DNA from: a virus
Length of the DNA: 34,436 bases
IMG/VR virus record: IMGVR_UViG_3300006750_000037
Coordinates: 1-34,436 of that record
Direction: 5' to 3' (one strand)
Every line of letters begins with the position of its first letter. Position 1 is the stretch's first letter. The notes below the pieces were generated by a model. That model saw only the letters and a program-made list of their open reading frames with translations. It did not search any database and was not told the DNA's origin. This document shows, piece by piece, positions 14,598 through 22,498 of this stretch. The position numbers and the translations under genes were made by a program.

Positions 14598-16662
14598 GAC
14601 TTTTGTAATAAAACTGAATGACCACAAAGTCCCCGAATTTAAGGAGGAACGGTCAAAGGATTGGATTCTCTACGGCTCGAAAGGAAAGTACAAGAATCGC
14701 TACGGTGATTATCTTTTAGACCTTTTCAATTCCAGTTCAAAACATCACGCAATTGTAAACGGTAAGACTGATTACATTGTAGGAAGTGGGTTCAAAGTAA
14801 ACGAGGAAGGGCTTAACACCGAGCAGCTAGCGAATCTGAATAAATTTATCAAGTCACCTAATTCAAACGAAACATTAAACGACCTTCTCGCGAAGTGTGT
14901 GTTAGATTACGAAATCTATAACGGGTTTGCTTTAGAGATAATCTACAATCAAACAAATGAGAAGATAGCGGCTATCCATCATGCGGAATTTAAGCAATAC
15001 CGCAAAGCAAAAGAAGGTGATTTCTATTTCTATTCTGAAGATTGGAGCAAGTCAAATCCTGAGACTGAGGTGATAAGTGCTTTTGATTGGAGCAGACCCC
15101 ACGGAAAACAACTGTTATACGTTAAAGACTACCATCCACAGGCGCACGTTTACCCTTTGCCTGGGTATTTGGGTTGTATTCCTTACATCGAAGTTGATAG
15201 AGAAATAGCAAACTACCAACTTAATGAAATAAAGAACAATTTTCAAGCGGGTAAGATGATAAACTTCTTCAACGGGCAACCACCCGAAGAAGAACAAGGC
15301 GCGATTGAACGAAAGTTAAAAGCCAAATTCACAGGAACAGATAACGCGAATAGCTTTATCTTGAACTTTAACGACTCAAGGGAACAGGGCGCGGAGGTCA
15401 TTAACTTGGATGGAAACGACTTTGCAGACCGTTATCAGATACTAGAAAAGACCACTCAGCAGAATATCTTTTCAGGACATCGGGTTACTTCTGGCGAATT
15501 GTTCGGAGTAAAAGAGGAAGGTATCTTTTCAACCCGTAATCAGTTACGTGATGCCTACGAACTATTCCAGAACACCTACGTAAACAACAGACAAGACGAA
15601 GTTCTCAGGGTGTTCAATGGACTCGCAAGCGTACAAGGCTTTGAGGAACGTTTATATATTATAGACACCGAACCAATTGGAGTAGAATACTCAGAATCCA
15701 CTAAGGTCAGCGTAATGACTGAGGACGAAATCCGCGCTGACATTGGGTTGCCAGTTCAGGAGAAGGAAGACGTAGGAGAAGATAGCAAAACCAAAGACGC
15801 TCAGGCTGCATTGAAAGGCTCAGTAGGTGGTGTTAGCGGAATCATCACACTTCTTCAGAATGTTTCCACGGGAGTAGTTAATACTGAAAGCGCGATAGCG
15901 GTTCTTGTTGAGTTGTACGGATTCAGCCCTGAAGTTGCACGGGCAACAGTAACGGGTGAAGTAATACCTGAGAACGTAGCCCAAGAAATGCGAGACACGC
16001 TAGAAGCTGAAGGTGACATGTTCTCTATTTGCGAAGCCTTTGCAAGTTGCGGAGAAACCATCGACCCGAAAGATATAATTTATAGGCGACAGGTTGACTT
16101 TTCAAGCAATGAACAAGCCGATAAAAGTGAAGATATTTTAAGGCGTTTCGGATTCGGTTCGGAGTCCTTTGATATGGCTGTTCTAGAGATATTAAAAGAG
16201 AACCCCGCGCTAAGGTGGGACGCTGTTGCTGAGATGCTAGAAAGCACGGTAGATGAAGTAATGGAAGCGGTCAGGAACTTGGCAGCTTTAGACTATCTGA
16301 AGGTCGGAACTGAACAAGTAATAGACACCACTCAGAAAGTATCAGAGGTTACTTCTAAAGGAAGCAAAGCACTTGAAACGGCTGAACCATTAGAGGTCAC
16401 TTTAAAGATAAAATACAGCTACATTAAAAGAGCAGAAGCAAGCGGTTCAACTGTGATTAAAACGACCCGTGATTTTTGCAGGAATCTAGTTGGTCAAAGC
16501 AACGCGGGGAAAACGTGGACAAACGAAGAAATACAAACCATCGGAATGAAGAATAAGCGCAACGTATGGTTAAGGGGTGGGGGCTTTTGGAATCGCGGTG
16601 GTGGGGTTATTTCTCCACATTGTAGACATACTTGGGAACAGATAATAGTTAAAAATGGCTAG
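14587..16662 (+). CDS. Portal protein with MuF-like C-terminal domain
   Basis: At 691 residues this is longer than most portals. Residues 1-450 fit a portal: HAIVNGKTDYIVGSGF near the N terminus, YEIYNGFALEIIYN in the wing, a stem-like part (LNEIKNNFQAGKMINF), SGHRVTSGELFGVKEE and a long crown helix. After an alanine/glutamate-rich linker, residues of about 560 to 691 carry TRDFCRNLVGQSNAG and a final SPHCRHTWEQIIV, which resembles the MuF/head-morphogenesis domain. The fusion suggests that an internal or minor capsid function is built into the portal. Overlap with the next gene is 8 bases. Confidence 0.8.
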   Translation: MKDKTFVIKLNDHKVPEFKEERSKDWILYGSKGKYKNRYGDYLLDLFNSSSKHHAIVNGKTDYIVGSGFKVNEEGLNTEQLANLNKFIKSPNSNETLNDLLAKCVLDYEIYNGFALEIIYNQTNEKIAAIHHAEFKQYRKAKEGDFYFYSEDWSKSNPETEVISAFDWSRPHGKQLLYVKDYHPQAHVYPLPGYLGCIPYIEVDREIANYQLNEIKNNFQAGKMINFFNGQPPEEEQGAIERKLKAKFTGTDNANSFILNFNDSREQGAEVINLDGNDFADRYQILEKTTQQNIFSGHRVTSGELFGVKEEGIFSTRNQLRDAYELFQNTYVNNRQDEVLRVFNGLASVQGFEERLYIIDTEPIGVEYSESTKVSVMTEDEIRADIGLPVQEKEDVGEDSKTKDAQAALKGSVGGVSGIITLLQNVSTGVVNTESAIAVLVELYGFSPEVARATVTGEVIPENVAQEMRDTLEAEGDMFSICEAFASCGETIDPKDIIYRRQVDFSSNEQADKSEDILRRFGFGSESFDMAVLEILKENPALRWDAVAEMLESTVDEVMEAVRNLAALDYLKVGTEQVIDTTQKVSEVTSKGSKALETAEPLEVTLKIKYSYIKRAEASGSTVIKTTRDFCRNLVGQSNAGKTWTNEEIQTIGMKNKRNVWLRGGGFWNRGGGVISPHCRHTWEQIIVKNG

Positions 16663-17194
16663 TGTATTATTTATATCGGAGACATTTCTAAAGGATAACA
16701 CCCAGGTGTCTAAGAACGTGGATGTGAAATATATCCGCGAGGCTATCCTTTGGGTGCAAGATTCTGAAATACAGATAGCTTTAGGCTCAACGCTTTACAA
16801 TAAAGTAAAAGACGAGATTGAGGCTTCGACTTTGGCGGGTGTTTATAAGACCTTAGTGGATAGTTATGTTCAAGTATGTTTAAAACACTACGTAGTAGCT
16901 GAGTGTTTACCGATGGCTCACTACAAGATAACCAACAAAGGGCTTCAGACCCAAGATTCAGAACATTCACAACCTGCTTCTACATCAAGCGTTGACAGAC
17001 TTGTCGAAGATGAACGGAATAAAGCAGCCTTTTACCGTCAACGGATGATAGATTATCTATGTGAGAACGCGAGTTCTTTTGATGAGTACCAAAACCCTAG
17101 TTCGGGTCAGGATGTTATCCATCCATCGAAGGACAATTTTGTCACCTCTTTTTATTTAGGCAATAGTGAGCCACCATGTTATTATGAAGGATGA
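16655..17194 (+). CDS. Head-tail connector-like protein (DUF6712-like)
   Basis: This 179-residue, mostly helical protein is encoded directly after the portal. The start SVLFISETFLKDNTQVSKNV and the segment LVDSYVQVCLKHYVVAECLP, together with a later charged helix (VEDERNKAAFYRQRMIDYL), match the layout of DUF6712-like proteins found at this place in Bacteroidota phages. They are thought to act as the first connector ring under the portal, like gp6 of HK97, though this role is inferred. The stop overlaps an ATG at 17191 that opens only a dubious short frame. Confidence 0.6.
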   Translation: MASVLFISETFLKDNTQVSKNVDVKYIREAILWVQDSEIQIALGSTLYNKVKDEIEASTLAGVYKTLVDSYVQVCLKHYVVAECLPMAHYKITNKGLQTQDSEHSQPASTSSVDRLVEDERNKAAFYRQRMIDYLCENASSFDEYQNPSSGQDVIHPSKDNFVTSFYLGNSEPPCYYEG

Positions 17195-17227
17195 GCAAAC
17201 GAAACGAAGAAAAACTGAAACGCTACC

Positions 17228-19105
17228 TTGCTAACTCTAAACCAAATAATAGACCAGATAACCGACCTAGCCACGGCTCACAGCCAAATACAGGAAAGCG
17301 GGGTAGGAACGATAGCAGAACTCCAAGCAAAGGAACGTAACTATCCTTTACTGTGGGTGTTCCATGAGAACACGGAAATCAACGAAGGGTATCTAACTTC
17401 AAGCATTCAGATAATTGTAGCCGACCGCGTAATAACAGGCGAAGAAGGTGATGATACTGAATATTCAGAACAAGAGATACTTAGCGATACTCAGCTTATT
17501 CTACTTGATTTCATTAACTACTTCCAACAGCAACACGCGCAAGAGTACACGGTAGATAAATCAGCCTTATTAGCACCATTCACAGAAACATGGAATGACC
17601 GCGTAGCGGGTAACACCGCTGTGATGCGTTTAAATCAGTTCTATCAGCATAATAAATGTTGGATACCCGAAAGCGGTGCGGTGATTCCTCCAAGTGTTGA
17701 CGGGCTGACCCTTTACGACTTCTGCGATGCTACCGTTTTTGCAAGATTGACAGACGCGCAAGAGGCATGTCTAGTAACTCAGCTTTGTTCAGCGGCTACT
17801 ACTCAGGTTAATGGAACAAATGTGGGAACGGTTGCAAGTGGTGGCAATTGGAATCAATCGATTCATGATTCAGCGGGTGCTGACGTTGGCACGGATGCAA
17901 ACCCTTCAGTTATTTCAGATAGCACAAATGAAGTTAATGGTGTTGATATATCAGACCCCACCGTGGCGGAAGGAACGCATAACCAACAGGTACATGATTC
18001 ATCGGGTTCAAATGTTGGAACGGCTGCAAATCCTAGTGTTATAGCTGATTCAACCGTAAGAAATAACGCTACTCCAACGTGGTCAGACACAGTAGAGGCT
18101 GAGGGAACAATAACACTAGCACAAGGCAAAGCACTTGATTCCGATGGTTCAACTACATTATTAGCTAACTATATCCCTACCACTAGCGGGTTTATGTTTA
18201 CTTGCACTCCAGGCTCTACGCCAACGGTTGCGGTCACGGTTGATGATTCAACACCCTCTTATGGAGATTCGATAACAATAACCGTAACACCGACAGGGTT
18301 AACGGGTAGTTCGTTTGTTTTCTACACTCCTAATCAGGACGGTACGTATAACAGAACGGTGCAAGGGTCTAACACATTGGCGTGGACGGTTGACGTAGTT
18401 GGAAGCCTTACGGTTTACGGTGGTGCTGATGACGGTAGTGGTTCGGCTTATGACATTGACGGTGCAGCGGTTACGGCTTCATGGTCATTTGAAGAAGCTA
18501 TTGATCTGAACGGTACAACTCAATATGTCGTATGTGACAACATTAACATAATAGGGGGTGATAAGTGGATGTTTTCCGCTTGGGTCGAGGCTGATAGCCT
18601 TGCAGGTGACCCTATACTTTTTAGTTATGATTCTTTCTGGTTTGTTCAAATGAGAGCAGCCGACCTAAGAATAAGAACAAATGGTGTAGGGGTGGGTAAA
18701 ACATACGCTCAAGCATTCTCTACCTCCACACGGTATCATATCTTAGTTCAGCGCACAGCTTTAGGTGACAATATTGATGTTTATGTGAACGGGGTACAAC
18801 GAACAACAACGGTAGGAACAACGGGAAACGACATTGATGATACATCGAATTTTGATATTGGTAAATATGCTGGTGGTAGTTTTTACTTCAATGGTCAGAT
18901 AACGGATGTTGTAATCGAACGAGCCTACAACGCTTCGTCTAGCCAGATAACAAGTTACTATAATTCAGGCAATGGAAACCATCCGAGCGCGTTGGGAGTT
19001 ACCGACCCGAATACGTGGCTGAAGTTCAACAACAACACTACTAATGATGGTAGTATTCCGTACACCTTTACCGCTATTAACGCACCTACTTACGTGACTT
19101 TCTGA
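17228..19105 (+). CDS. Tail-completion-like domain fused to repeats and a LamG-like lectin domain
   Basis: This 625-residue protein has several parts. Residues 1-145 (LTLNQIIDQITDLATAHSQI, then NYPLLWVFHENTE and VIADRV-like strands) resemble the stand-alone tail-terminator or neck protein that follows the connector in Bacteroidota phages. Residues of about 192-280 hold two imperfect repeats with HDSAGADVGTDANPSVISDS and HDSSGSNVGTAANPSVIADS. Residues of about 330-420 look like an Ig/PKD-type domain. Residues of about 423-620 resemble a LamG/concanavalin-like domain (MFSAWVEADSL, IDVYVNGVQ, FNGQITDVVIE). The start is TTG 17228; no ATG lies nearby in frame. It is probably a neck appendage or adhesin that binds surface glycans. 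Confidence 0.65.
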   Translation: MLTLNQIIDQITDLATAHSQIQESGVGTIAELQAKERNYPLLWVFHENTEINEGYLTSSIQIIVADRVITGEEGDDTEYSEQEILSDTQLILLDFINYFQQQHAQEYTVDKSALLAPFTETWNDRVAGNTAVMRLNQFYQHNKCWIPESGAVIPPSVDGLTLYDFCDATVFARLTDAQEACLVTQLCSAATTQVNGTNVGTVASGGNWNQSIHDSAGADVGTDANPSVISDSTNEVNGVDISDPTVAEGTHNQQVHDSSGSNVGTAANPSVIADSTVRNNATPTWSDTVEAEGTITLAQGKALDSDGSTTLLANYIPTTSGFMFTCTPGSTPTVAVTVDDSTPSYGDSITITVTPTGLTGSSFVFYTPNQDGTYNRTVQGSNTLAWTVDVVGSLTVYGGADDGSGSAYDIDGAAVTASWSFEEAIDLNGTTQYVVCDNINIIGGDKWMFSAWVEADSLAGDPILFSYDSFWFVQMRAADLRIRTNGVGVGKTYAQAFSTSTRYHILVQRTALGDNIDVYVNGVQRTTTVGTTGNDIDDTSNFDIGKYAGGSFYFNGQITDVVIERAYNASSSQITSYYNSGNGNHPSALGVTDPNTWLKFNNNTTNDGSIPYTFTAINAPTYVTF

Positions 19106-19293
19106 TGATATACGTACACGAAGGAAATATTGAAATAGACTCAAAGCCTACCTGTTATGAGTTAATAGAAGGTGGTTCAGTAACGGTCACGGAAAAAGAA
19201 AGTGAAAACGAATTTTTTATTTCATTCGATGTGTATAGTGATTGGATAGATTGGGCAACAGATAACATTGATAATTTTAACACATTACCGTGA
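19105..19293 (+). CDS. Small hypothetical protein, 62 residues
   Basis: This is an acidic soluble protein starting MIYVHEGNIEIDSKPTCYEL and ending with a tryptophan-rich helix (YSDWIDWATDNIDNFNTLP). The ATG shares a base with the upstream stop, and its stop overlaps a GTG start (GTGA). No domain is recognised. Its place between the adhesin-like gene and the lysis genes suggests a small tail accessory or chaperone for the adhesin, but this is only inference from position. Confidence 0.6.
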   Translation: MIYVHEGNIEIDSKPTCYELIEGGSVTVTEKESENEFFISFDVYSDWIDWATDNIDNFNTLP

Positions 19294-19511
19294 GAATATT
19301 CCAAGATAAACAAAATAAACCAAGCCCCAAGCGAATAGTTGGAACTGTCGTCCTTGGGGTTGTCCTGGTTGCGTTTGTCTTTGATGGATTGGACAAATAT
19401 AATATAAATGAAAATGTAGCTTCTGCACTTATCTACGCTTCTGCGGGTATGTTAGGAATTACAGCATTTGAGAAACCACATGGAGAAGCAACTGAACGAA
19501 CTGAGGGATGA
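19290..19511 (+). CDS. Small membrane protein, candidate holin
   Basis: This 73-residue protein starts with GTG in a GTGA overlap. It has two hydrophobic segments, RIVGTVVLGVVLVAFVF (about residues 15-31) and VASALIYASAGMLGITAF (about 43-60), a basic N terminus and a charged tail. Two helices, this size and its place directly before lysis genes fit a class II-type holin, which opens the inner membrane for the endolysin. Holins have no shared motif, so this is topology and context only. It overlaps the next gene. Confidence 0.5.
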   Translation: MRIFQDKQNKPSPKRIVGTVVLGVVLVAFVFDGLDKYNINENVASALIYASAGMLGITAFEKPHGEATERTEG

Positions 19512-19701
19512 TGTACGCGAAATAAAAAGCGCGTTAATAGGGAATAATATAATGGGTCAGAAAGGACTTGTGCATAAGGTTGAATGTCACGCTAAGTACA
19601 TCGCAGAAGATAGAAAACATAAGCAGAAAGCGATAGGAATCTTCGTGGGTTTACAATTGGCTTGGGCGGGTTTCCTTGCTTGGTTTAAATTGAAAGGATG
19701 A
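19480..19701 (+). CDS. XhlA-like membrane-associated lysis accessory
   Basis: I chose ATG 19480 (73 residues) over the upstream TTG 19468. The N-terminal half is an amphipathic coiled coil (MEKQLNELRDDVREIKSALI) followed by a polar link and a C-terminal hydrophobic helix (AIGIFVGLQLAWAGFLAWF) with a short basic end. This layout resembles XhlA-type haemolysin/holin accessory proteins. With the preceding two-helix protein it may form the membrane-disrupting pair. The stop overlaps the next start (ATGA). Confidence 0.5.
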   Translation: MEKQLNELRDDVREIKSALIGNNIMGQKGLVHKVECHAKYIAEDRKHKQKAIGIFVGLQLAWAGFLAWFKLKG

Positions 19702-20132
19702 GGGCTGTTCTTTGCAGACGATACTTCAGCCAACAGACTGAGGGTGACCTTGAGATTTTCAACGAAGATACGGGTGCTTTGGAGTTTGTATGTAAGACCT
19801 TAGAACTACCGTGGCGTGATAACGAAAGGAATATTTCATGTATTCCTGAAGGTCACTATGATGTGATACCTAGATTCTCCGAGAAGTACGGTAACCATCT
19901 CCATGTTACGGATGTTATAACGAGGTCTTTAATCCTGATCCATTGGGGGAATTACGCGGGAAGTGTTAACCCAAGAACAGGACATCCCGACATCAGAGGC
20001 TGCATTTTGGTGGGGCATGGGATGACCGATTTGGACGGTGATGGGATTCGAGACATAACTTCGAGTAAGAAAACCTTTAACGCTCTGATGGATGTTGCAC
20101 CTTTGGGGTTTGTGTTGGAAGTTACGCAATGA
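19698..20132 (+). CDS. DUF5675-like protein, candidate lysis enzyme
   Basis: This 144-residue protein starts MRAVLCRRYFSQQTEGDLEI and contains ELPWRDNERNISCIPEGHYD, LIHWGNYAGSV and IRGCILVGHGM. This order is typical of DUF5675. The His in LIHWG and the Cys in RGCILVG are placed like the HxG and GC motifs of L,D-transpeptidase-type folds, which suggests action on peptidoglycan. No other endolysin (lysozyme, amidase or peptidase) is visible in the window, and the gene lies between holin-like and spanin-like genes, so it is the best candidate endolysin. There is no signal peptide. Confidence 0.6.
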   Translation: MRAVLCRRYFSQQTEGDLEIFNEDTGALEFVCKTLELPWRDNERNISCIPEGHYDVIPRFSEKYGNHLHVTDVITRSLILIHWGNYAGSVNPRTGHPDIRGCILVGHGMTDLDGDGIRDITSSKKTFNALMDVAPLGFVLEVTQ

Positions 20133-20497
20133 CAGGCGAAAGGAAAATACTACTTGGAATAATCGCTATCCTTTGCGTTCTTTGCGTGGTGCTTGGGTGG
20201 CTTTACTACGACCAAGACGACAAAGCAGGAATAGCTGAACGGGCTTTGAATGAGGTACATGAGCAAAACATTGAAACCCTGAATGATAGCATAACAACGA
20301 TTAACGAAAAAGTGGTACATTTGATTTTTGAAAATGAAAAGCTATCCCGTAAGAAAGCGCGTATTCACCAGCAGACCATTCACATTATTGATAGCGTTGA
20401 GCGTTTGCCTTTCATTGAGCAAGCAAGTTTTTTCACAGGTTCGATCGCCAGAATTGATAGTATTAGAGGGCGATACTTTCGTCACGATCACTCCTGA
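20129..20497 (+). CDS. Inner-membrane spanin-like protein
   Basis: This 122-residue protein has an N-terminal membrane anchor (ILLGIIAILCVLCVVLGWLY), then a long coiled coil (NIETLNDSITTINEKVVHLI to about residue 90). This is the layout of i-spanins such as Rz, which link inner and outer membranes in the final lysis step of Gram-negative hosts. It starts in an ATGA overlap with the DUF5675-like gene. Its last 164 bases overlap the next gene in another frame, an arrangement like Rz/Rz1. The assignment rests on topology and context. Confidence 0.55.
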   Translation: MTGERKILLGIIAILCVLCVVLGWLYYDQDDKAGIAERALNEVHEQNIETLNDSITTINEKVVHLIFENEKLSRKKARIHQQTIHIIDSVERLPFIEQASFFTGSIARIDSIRGRYFRHDHS

Positions 20498-20798
20498 GCA
20501 GTTCTCTACCATCCTCTTTTCATTTTCTTACATTAGAAGTCTTGAGAGTACTAATAACATTGCGTCTAAACAACTAACTCGGAAAGATAGTATAATCAGT
20601 TACCTCAATCTTCAAATGACCTTAGAACGCAAGAAACAAAAAGAACAAGTTGAGATAACTGACAATTTAGAGCAGATAATTACCGACTATAAGAAGCAAA
20701 AGAAAAAGGATAAACTGAAGAATGTACTAATCAACATCGGACTTGGAGCTGTTGCGGTAGGTGAAGCGGTGTTAATTGTTAATCTTTTACTGAGATGA
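20334..20798 (+). CDS. Spanin-like protein with N-terminal signal and C-terminal membrane helix
   Basis: From ATG 20334 the protein has 154 residues. The first 35 form a signal-like segment: basic residues, then FTLLIALSVCLSLSKQVFSQ, with a cysteine in a weak lipobox (LSVC). A strand-like part (LIVLEGDTFVTITPEQF) and coiled coil follow, and the last 25 residues form a membrane helix (INIGLGAVAVGEAVLIVNLL). An N-terminal export signal plus a C-terminal membrane helix is the layout of unimolecular spanins (T1 gp11 type). The start lies within the preceding gene in a different frame, so the signal is encoded in overlapping sequence. The true start could be TTG 20328. Confidence 0.5.
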   Translation: MKSYPVRKRVFTSRPFTLLIALSVCLSLSKQVFSQVRSPELIVLEGDTFVTITPEQFSTILFSFSYIRSLESTNNIASKQLTRKDSIISYLNLQMTLERKKQKEQVEITDNLEQIITDYKKQKKKDKLKNVLINIGLGAVAVGEAVLIVNLLLR

Positions 20799-21811
20799 TT
20801 AAAACGATAAAGGGCGAAATAGTCACCGAGTATCTTGAGCATCCTGAATGGGGTGAGCTTCCTTCTTTGACTCTTGCGCGGTTGATTTACAAGGATAATA
20901 AAGAAGTGTTTAAGGACGTTGAGGAAGTTCGGGGGTCGGTTCGATATTACAGAGGACAAAAAGGGACAAGGCAAAGACAACGCGCAACGCATAAGACTGA
21001 AAAGGCTGAACACGTTAAAGCATTGGGAGTTCCTAACCCTTTCGGATTACCAGATACAGACGAAGATGAATGGGATGCTTACATATTACCTAAAGCAGCT
21101 ACACGTATATTGCTTCTTTCGGATATTCACGTTCCCTATCATAACATCGAAGCGATAACAAAGGCTATTGAGTACGGTAAAGAAAAGAACGTTAACGCTA
21201 TTGTGTTCAATGGTGACACGTTGGACTGCTATGCTCTGAGCCGTTACGAAAAAGACCCAAGAAAAAGAAAGTTCGCGGAGGAATTAGAATCATGCAGACA
21301 ACTTTTACAAGTGTTTAGGGATGAGTTTCCTGGAGTACCTTTCTACTTTAAACTTGGCAACCATGAAGAACGCTATGAAGCGTATCTAAGAACCAAAGCA
21401 CCCGAACTACTAGGAACAAGTCAATTCACCTTAGACGTACTTCTGAAGATGGGTGAACTAGGTTGTGATTTCATTCAGGACAAACGGATAATAAAGGCTG
21501 GAAAGCTGAACATCTTACATGGTCACGAGTTCGGGCGGTCTGTCTTTAGTCCTGTGAATCCTGCGAGAGGTTACTACATGAGAGCCAAAGCATCTGTAAT
21601 ATGTGGACACAACCACCAGACAAGCGAACACTCTGAGAACAACTTAGAAGGAAAGGTAGTTACTACTTGGTCAACGGGTTGTCTTTGCGAGATGCACCCT
21701 CAATATATGCCTATCAATAAGTGGAACTACGGCTTTGCTTATGTCCAAGTGTTCAAAGATGGTGGCTTTGAGGTTGACAACTTGAAGATTATCAAAGGTA
21801 AAATACGGTAA
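20795..21811 (+). CDS. Calcineurin-like metallophosphoesterase
   Basis: This 338-residue protein has the full set of metallophosphatase motifs: LLLSDIHVPYH (Asp110, His112), VFNGDTLDCY (Asp141), FKLGNHEERY (Asn189, His190), LHGHEFG (His242, His244) and ICGHNHQT (His272, His274). These bind two metal ions. The N-terminal 100 residues are basic and helical and may bind nucleic acid (RGSVRYYRGQKGTRQRQRAT). Such enzymes occur in many Bacteroidota phages; substrates may be nucleic acid or nucleotides. It starts in an ATGA overlap with the lysis cluster and is the last gene before the early promoter. Confidence 0.85.
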   Translation: MIKTIKGEIVTEYLEHPEWGELPSLTLARLIYKDNKEVFKDVEEVRGSVRYYRGQKGTRQRQRATHKTEKAEHVKALGVPNPFGLPDTDEDEWDAYILPKAATRILLLSDIHVPYHNIEAITKAIEYGKEKNVNAIVFNGDTLDCYALSRYEKDPRKRKFAEELESCRQLLQVFRDEFPGVPFYFKLGNHEERYEAYLRTKAPELLGTSQFTLDVLLKMGELGCDFIQDKRIIKAGKLNILHGHEFGRSVFSPVNPARGYYMRAKASVICGHNHQTSEHSENNLEGKVVTTWSTGCLCEMHPQYMPINKWNYGFAYVQVFKDGGFEVDNLKIIKGKIR

Positions 21812-21856
21812 CCTTATTTAGAATCGTTATAAACTAGTGCTTATTTTGCATTGAAT

Positions 21857-21887
21857 ATTGTACATAAGTAAAATAGTTGTATGTTTG
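21857..21887 (+). promoter_or_regulatory. Strong Bacteroidota-type promoter of the early operon
   Basis: The -7 box TATGTTTG (21880-21887) is an exact match to TAnnTTTG. ATTG at 21857-21860, 19 bases upstream, is one base off the -33 TTTG. It lies in the 97-base gap after the metallophosphatase and reads into the early genes starting at 21909. I saw no other feature in this gap. Confidence 0.75.
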
Positions 21888-21908
21888 GTGTAACGAAAAA
21901 CGAAAGAG

Positions 21909-22082
21909 ATGAAAAACGGTATAAAATACAGAATACAAAAAGCAGACGGTAGATTTCTAAACGCAGGAACAGGCGTTGATAGTTGGTTTACTTTAGACCA
22001 GGCAAGAAAGTTAGTAAACTACAAAGCAGGGCAAAGAATAGTTGAGAGCGATGGAGTGAGAATTTTATGGGAAACACTGTAA
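21909..22082 (+). CDS. Small early protein, 57 residues
   Basis: This is the first gene behind the early promoter, with ATG 21909 and TAA 22080-22082. The product is basic (MKNGIKYRIQKADGRFLNAG), with a helix (SWFTLDQARKLVNYK) and a short strand end. It lacks membrane segments and recognisable motifs. The layout of an N-terminal strand pair with an FLNAG-type turn and a following helix resembles small DNA-mimic or anti-host proteins in general shape only. It ends in TAATG, coupled to the HTH gene. Being first in an early operon, a host takeover role is possible but unproven. Confidence 0.6.
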   Translation: MKNGIKYRIQKADGRFLNAGTGVDSWFTLDQARKLVNYKAGQRIVESDGVRILWETL

Positions 22083-22273
22083 TGACCCTACACCTAAACA
22101 CCCCCAAACCCTACGATGTACTTATGGAAATGAAGGACAAGGGGATAAAAGCCACCACTCTTATTGAAGAAACAGGGCTTAGTAGCCGAACCTTTTACAG
22201 ATTCATTAACGAGGAAGGCAGCACTCAAAGGACAATAGAAACGATAACCAACTACATAAATAAAAAGAAATGA
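22082..22273 (+). CDS. Helix-turn-helix protein, putative regulator
   Basis: I chose ATG 22082 (TAATG overlap, 63 residues) over ATG 22067. The protein is almost all a helix-turn-helix domain: MEMKDKGIKATTLIEETGLS, then RTFYRFINEEGSTQ as the recognition region, like Cro/C1-type HTH folds. Its place as second gene of the early operon fits a regulator of the early/late switch, perhaps repressing its own promoter. The stop overlaps the next ATG (ATGA). Confidence 0.65.
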   Translation: MTLHLNTPKPYDVLMEMKDKGIKATTLIEETGLSSRTFYRFINEEGSTQRTIETITNYINKKK

Positions 22274-22488
22274 GAATATTTGACACAGTAAAAACAGAAA
22301 AACACGCTCGCAAACTCCTGAAAGGTGACTTTGTGAAAGCTATTAAAAAAGGTGCCTGTCAATGTGAATGTGGCGAAACCGAAGCATTGATAGCCATTGG
22401 CAAAGATTACCTACAACTTGGTTCGATAGGTATCTGCGACTGCTGCGGAGATGATAGTAGAACTTTTGGTGAAGTATTTTACTCTTAA
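22270..22488 (+). CDS. Cysteine-rich zinc-binding-like small protein, 72 residues
   Basis: The protein has a basic helical N terminus (VKTEKHARKLLKGDFVKAIK) followed by two cysteine clusters, CQCECGE and CDCCGDD, spaced as in a zinc ribbon. It is probably a zinc-binding DNA- or protein-binding factor. It is coupled to the HTH gene by an ATGA overlap. No named family is recognised. Confidence 0.6.
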   Translation: MRIFDTVKTEKHARKLLKGDFVKAIKKGACQCECGETEALIAIGKDYLQLGSIGICDCCGDDSRTFGEVFYS

Positions 22489-22498
22489 AAATAAAGAC

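Noticed and set aside
17191-17340. 49-residue frame starting in an ATGA overlap after the connector gene
   Set aside because: Most of it (from about residue 13) is an out-of-frame reading of the next gene, rich in N, R, S and P. The ATG may still matter for coupling to the TTG start at 17228.
20919-21158. 79-residue frame inside the metallophosphatase gene
   Set aside because: It overlaps the intact phosphatase and lacks any sensible composition.
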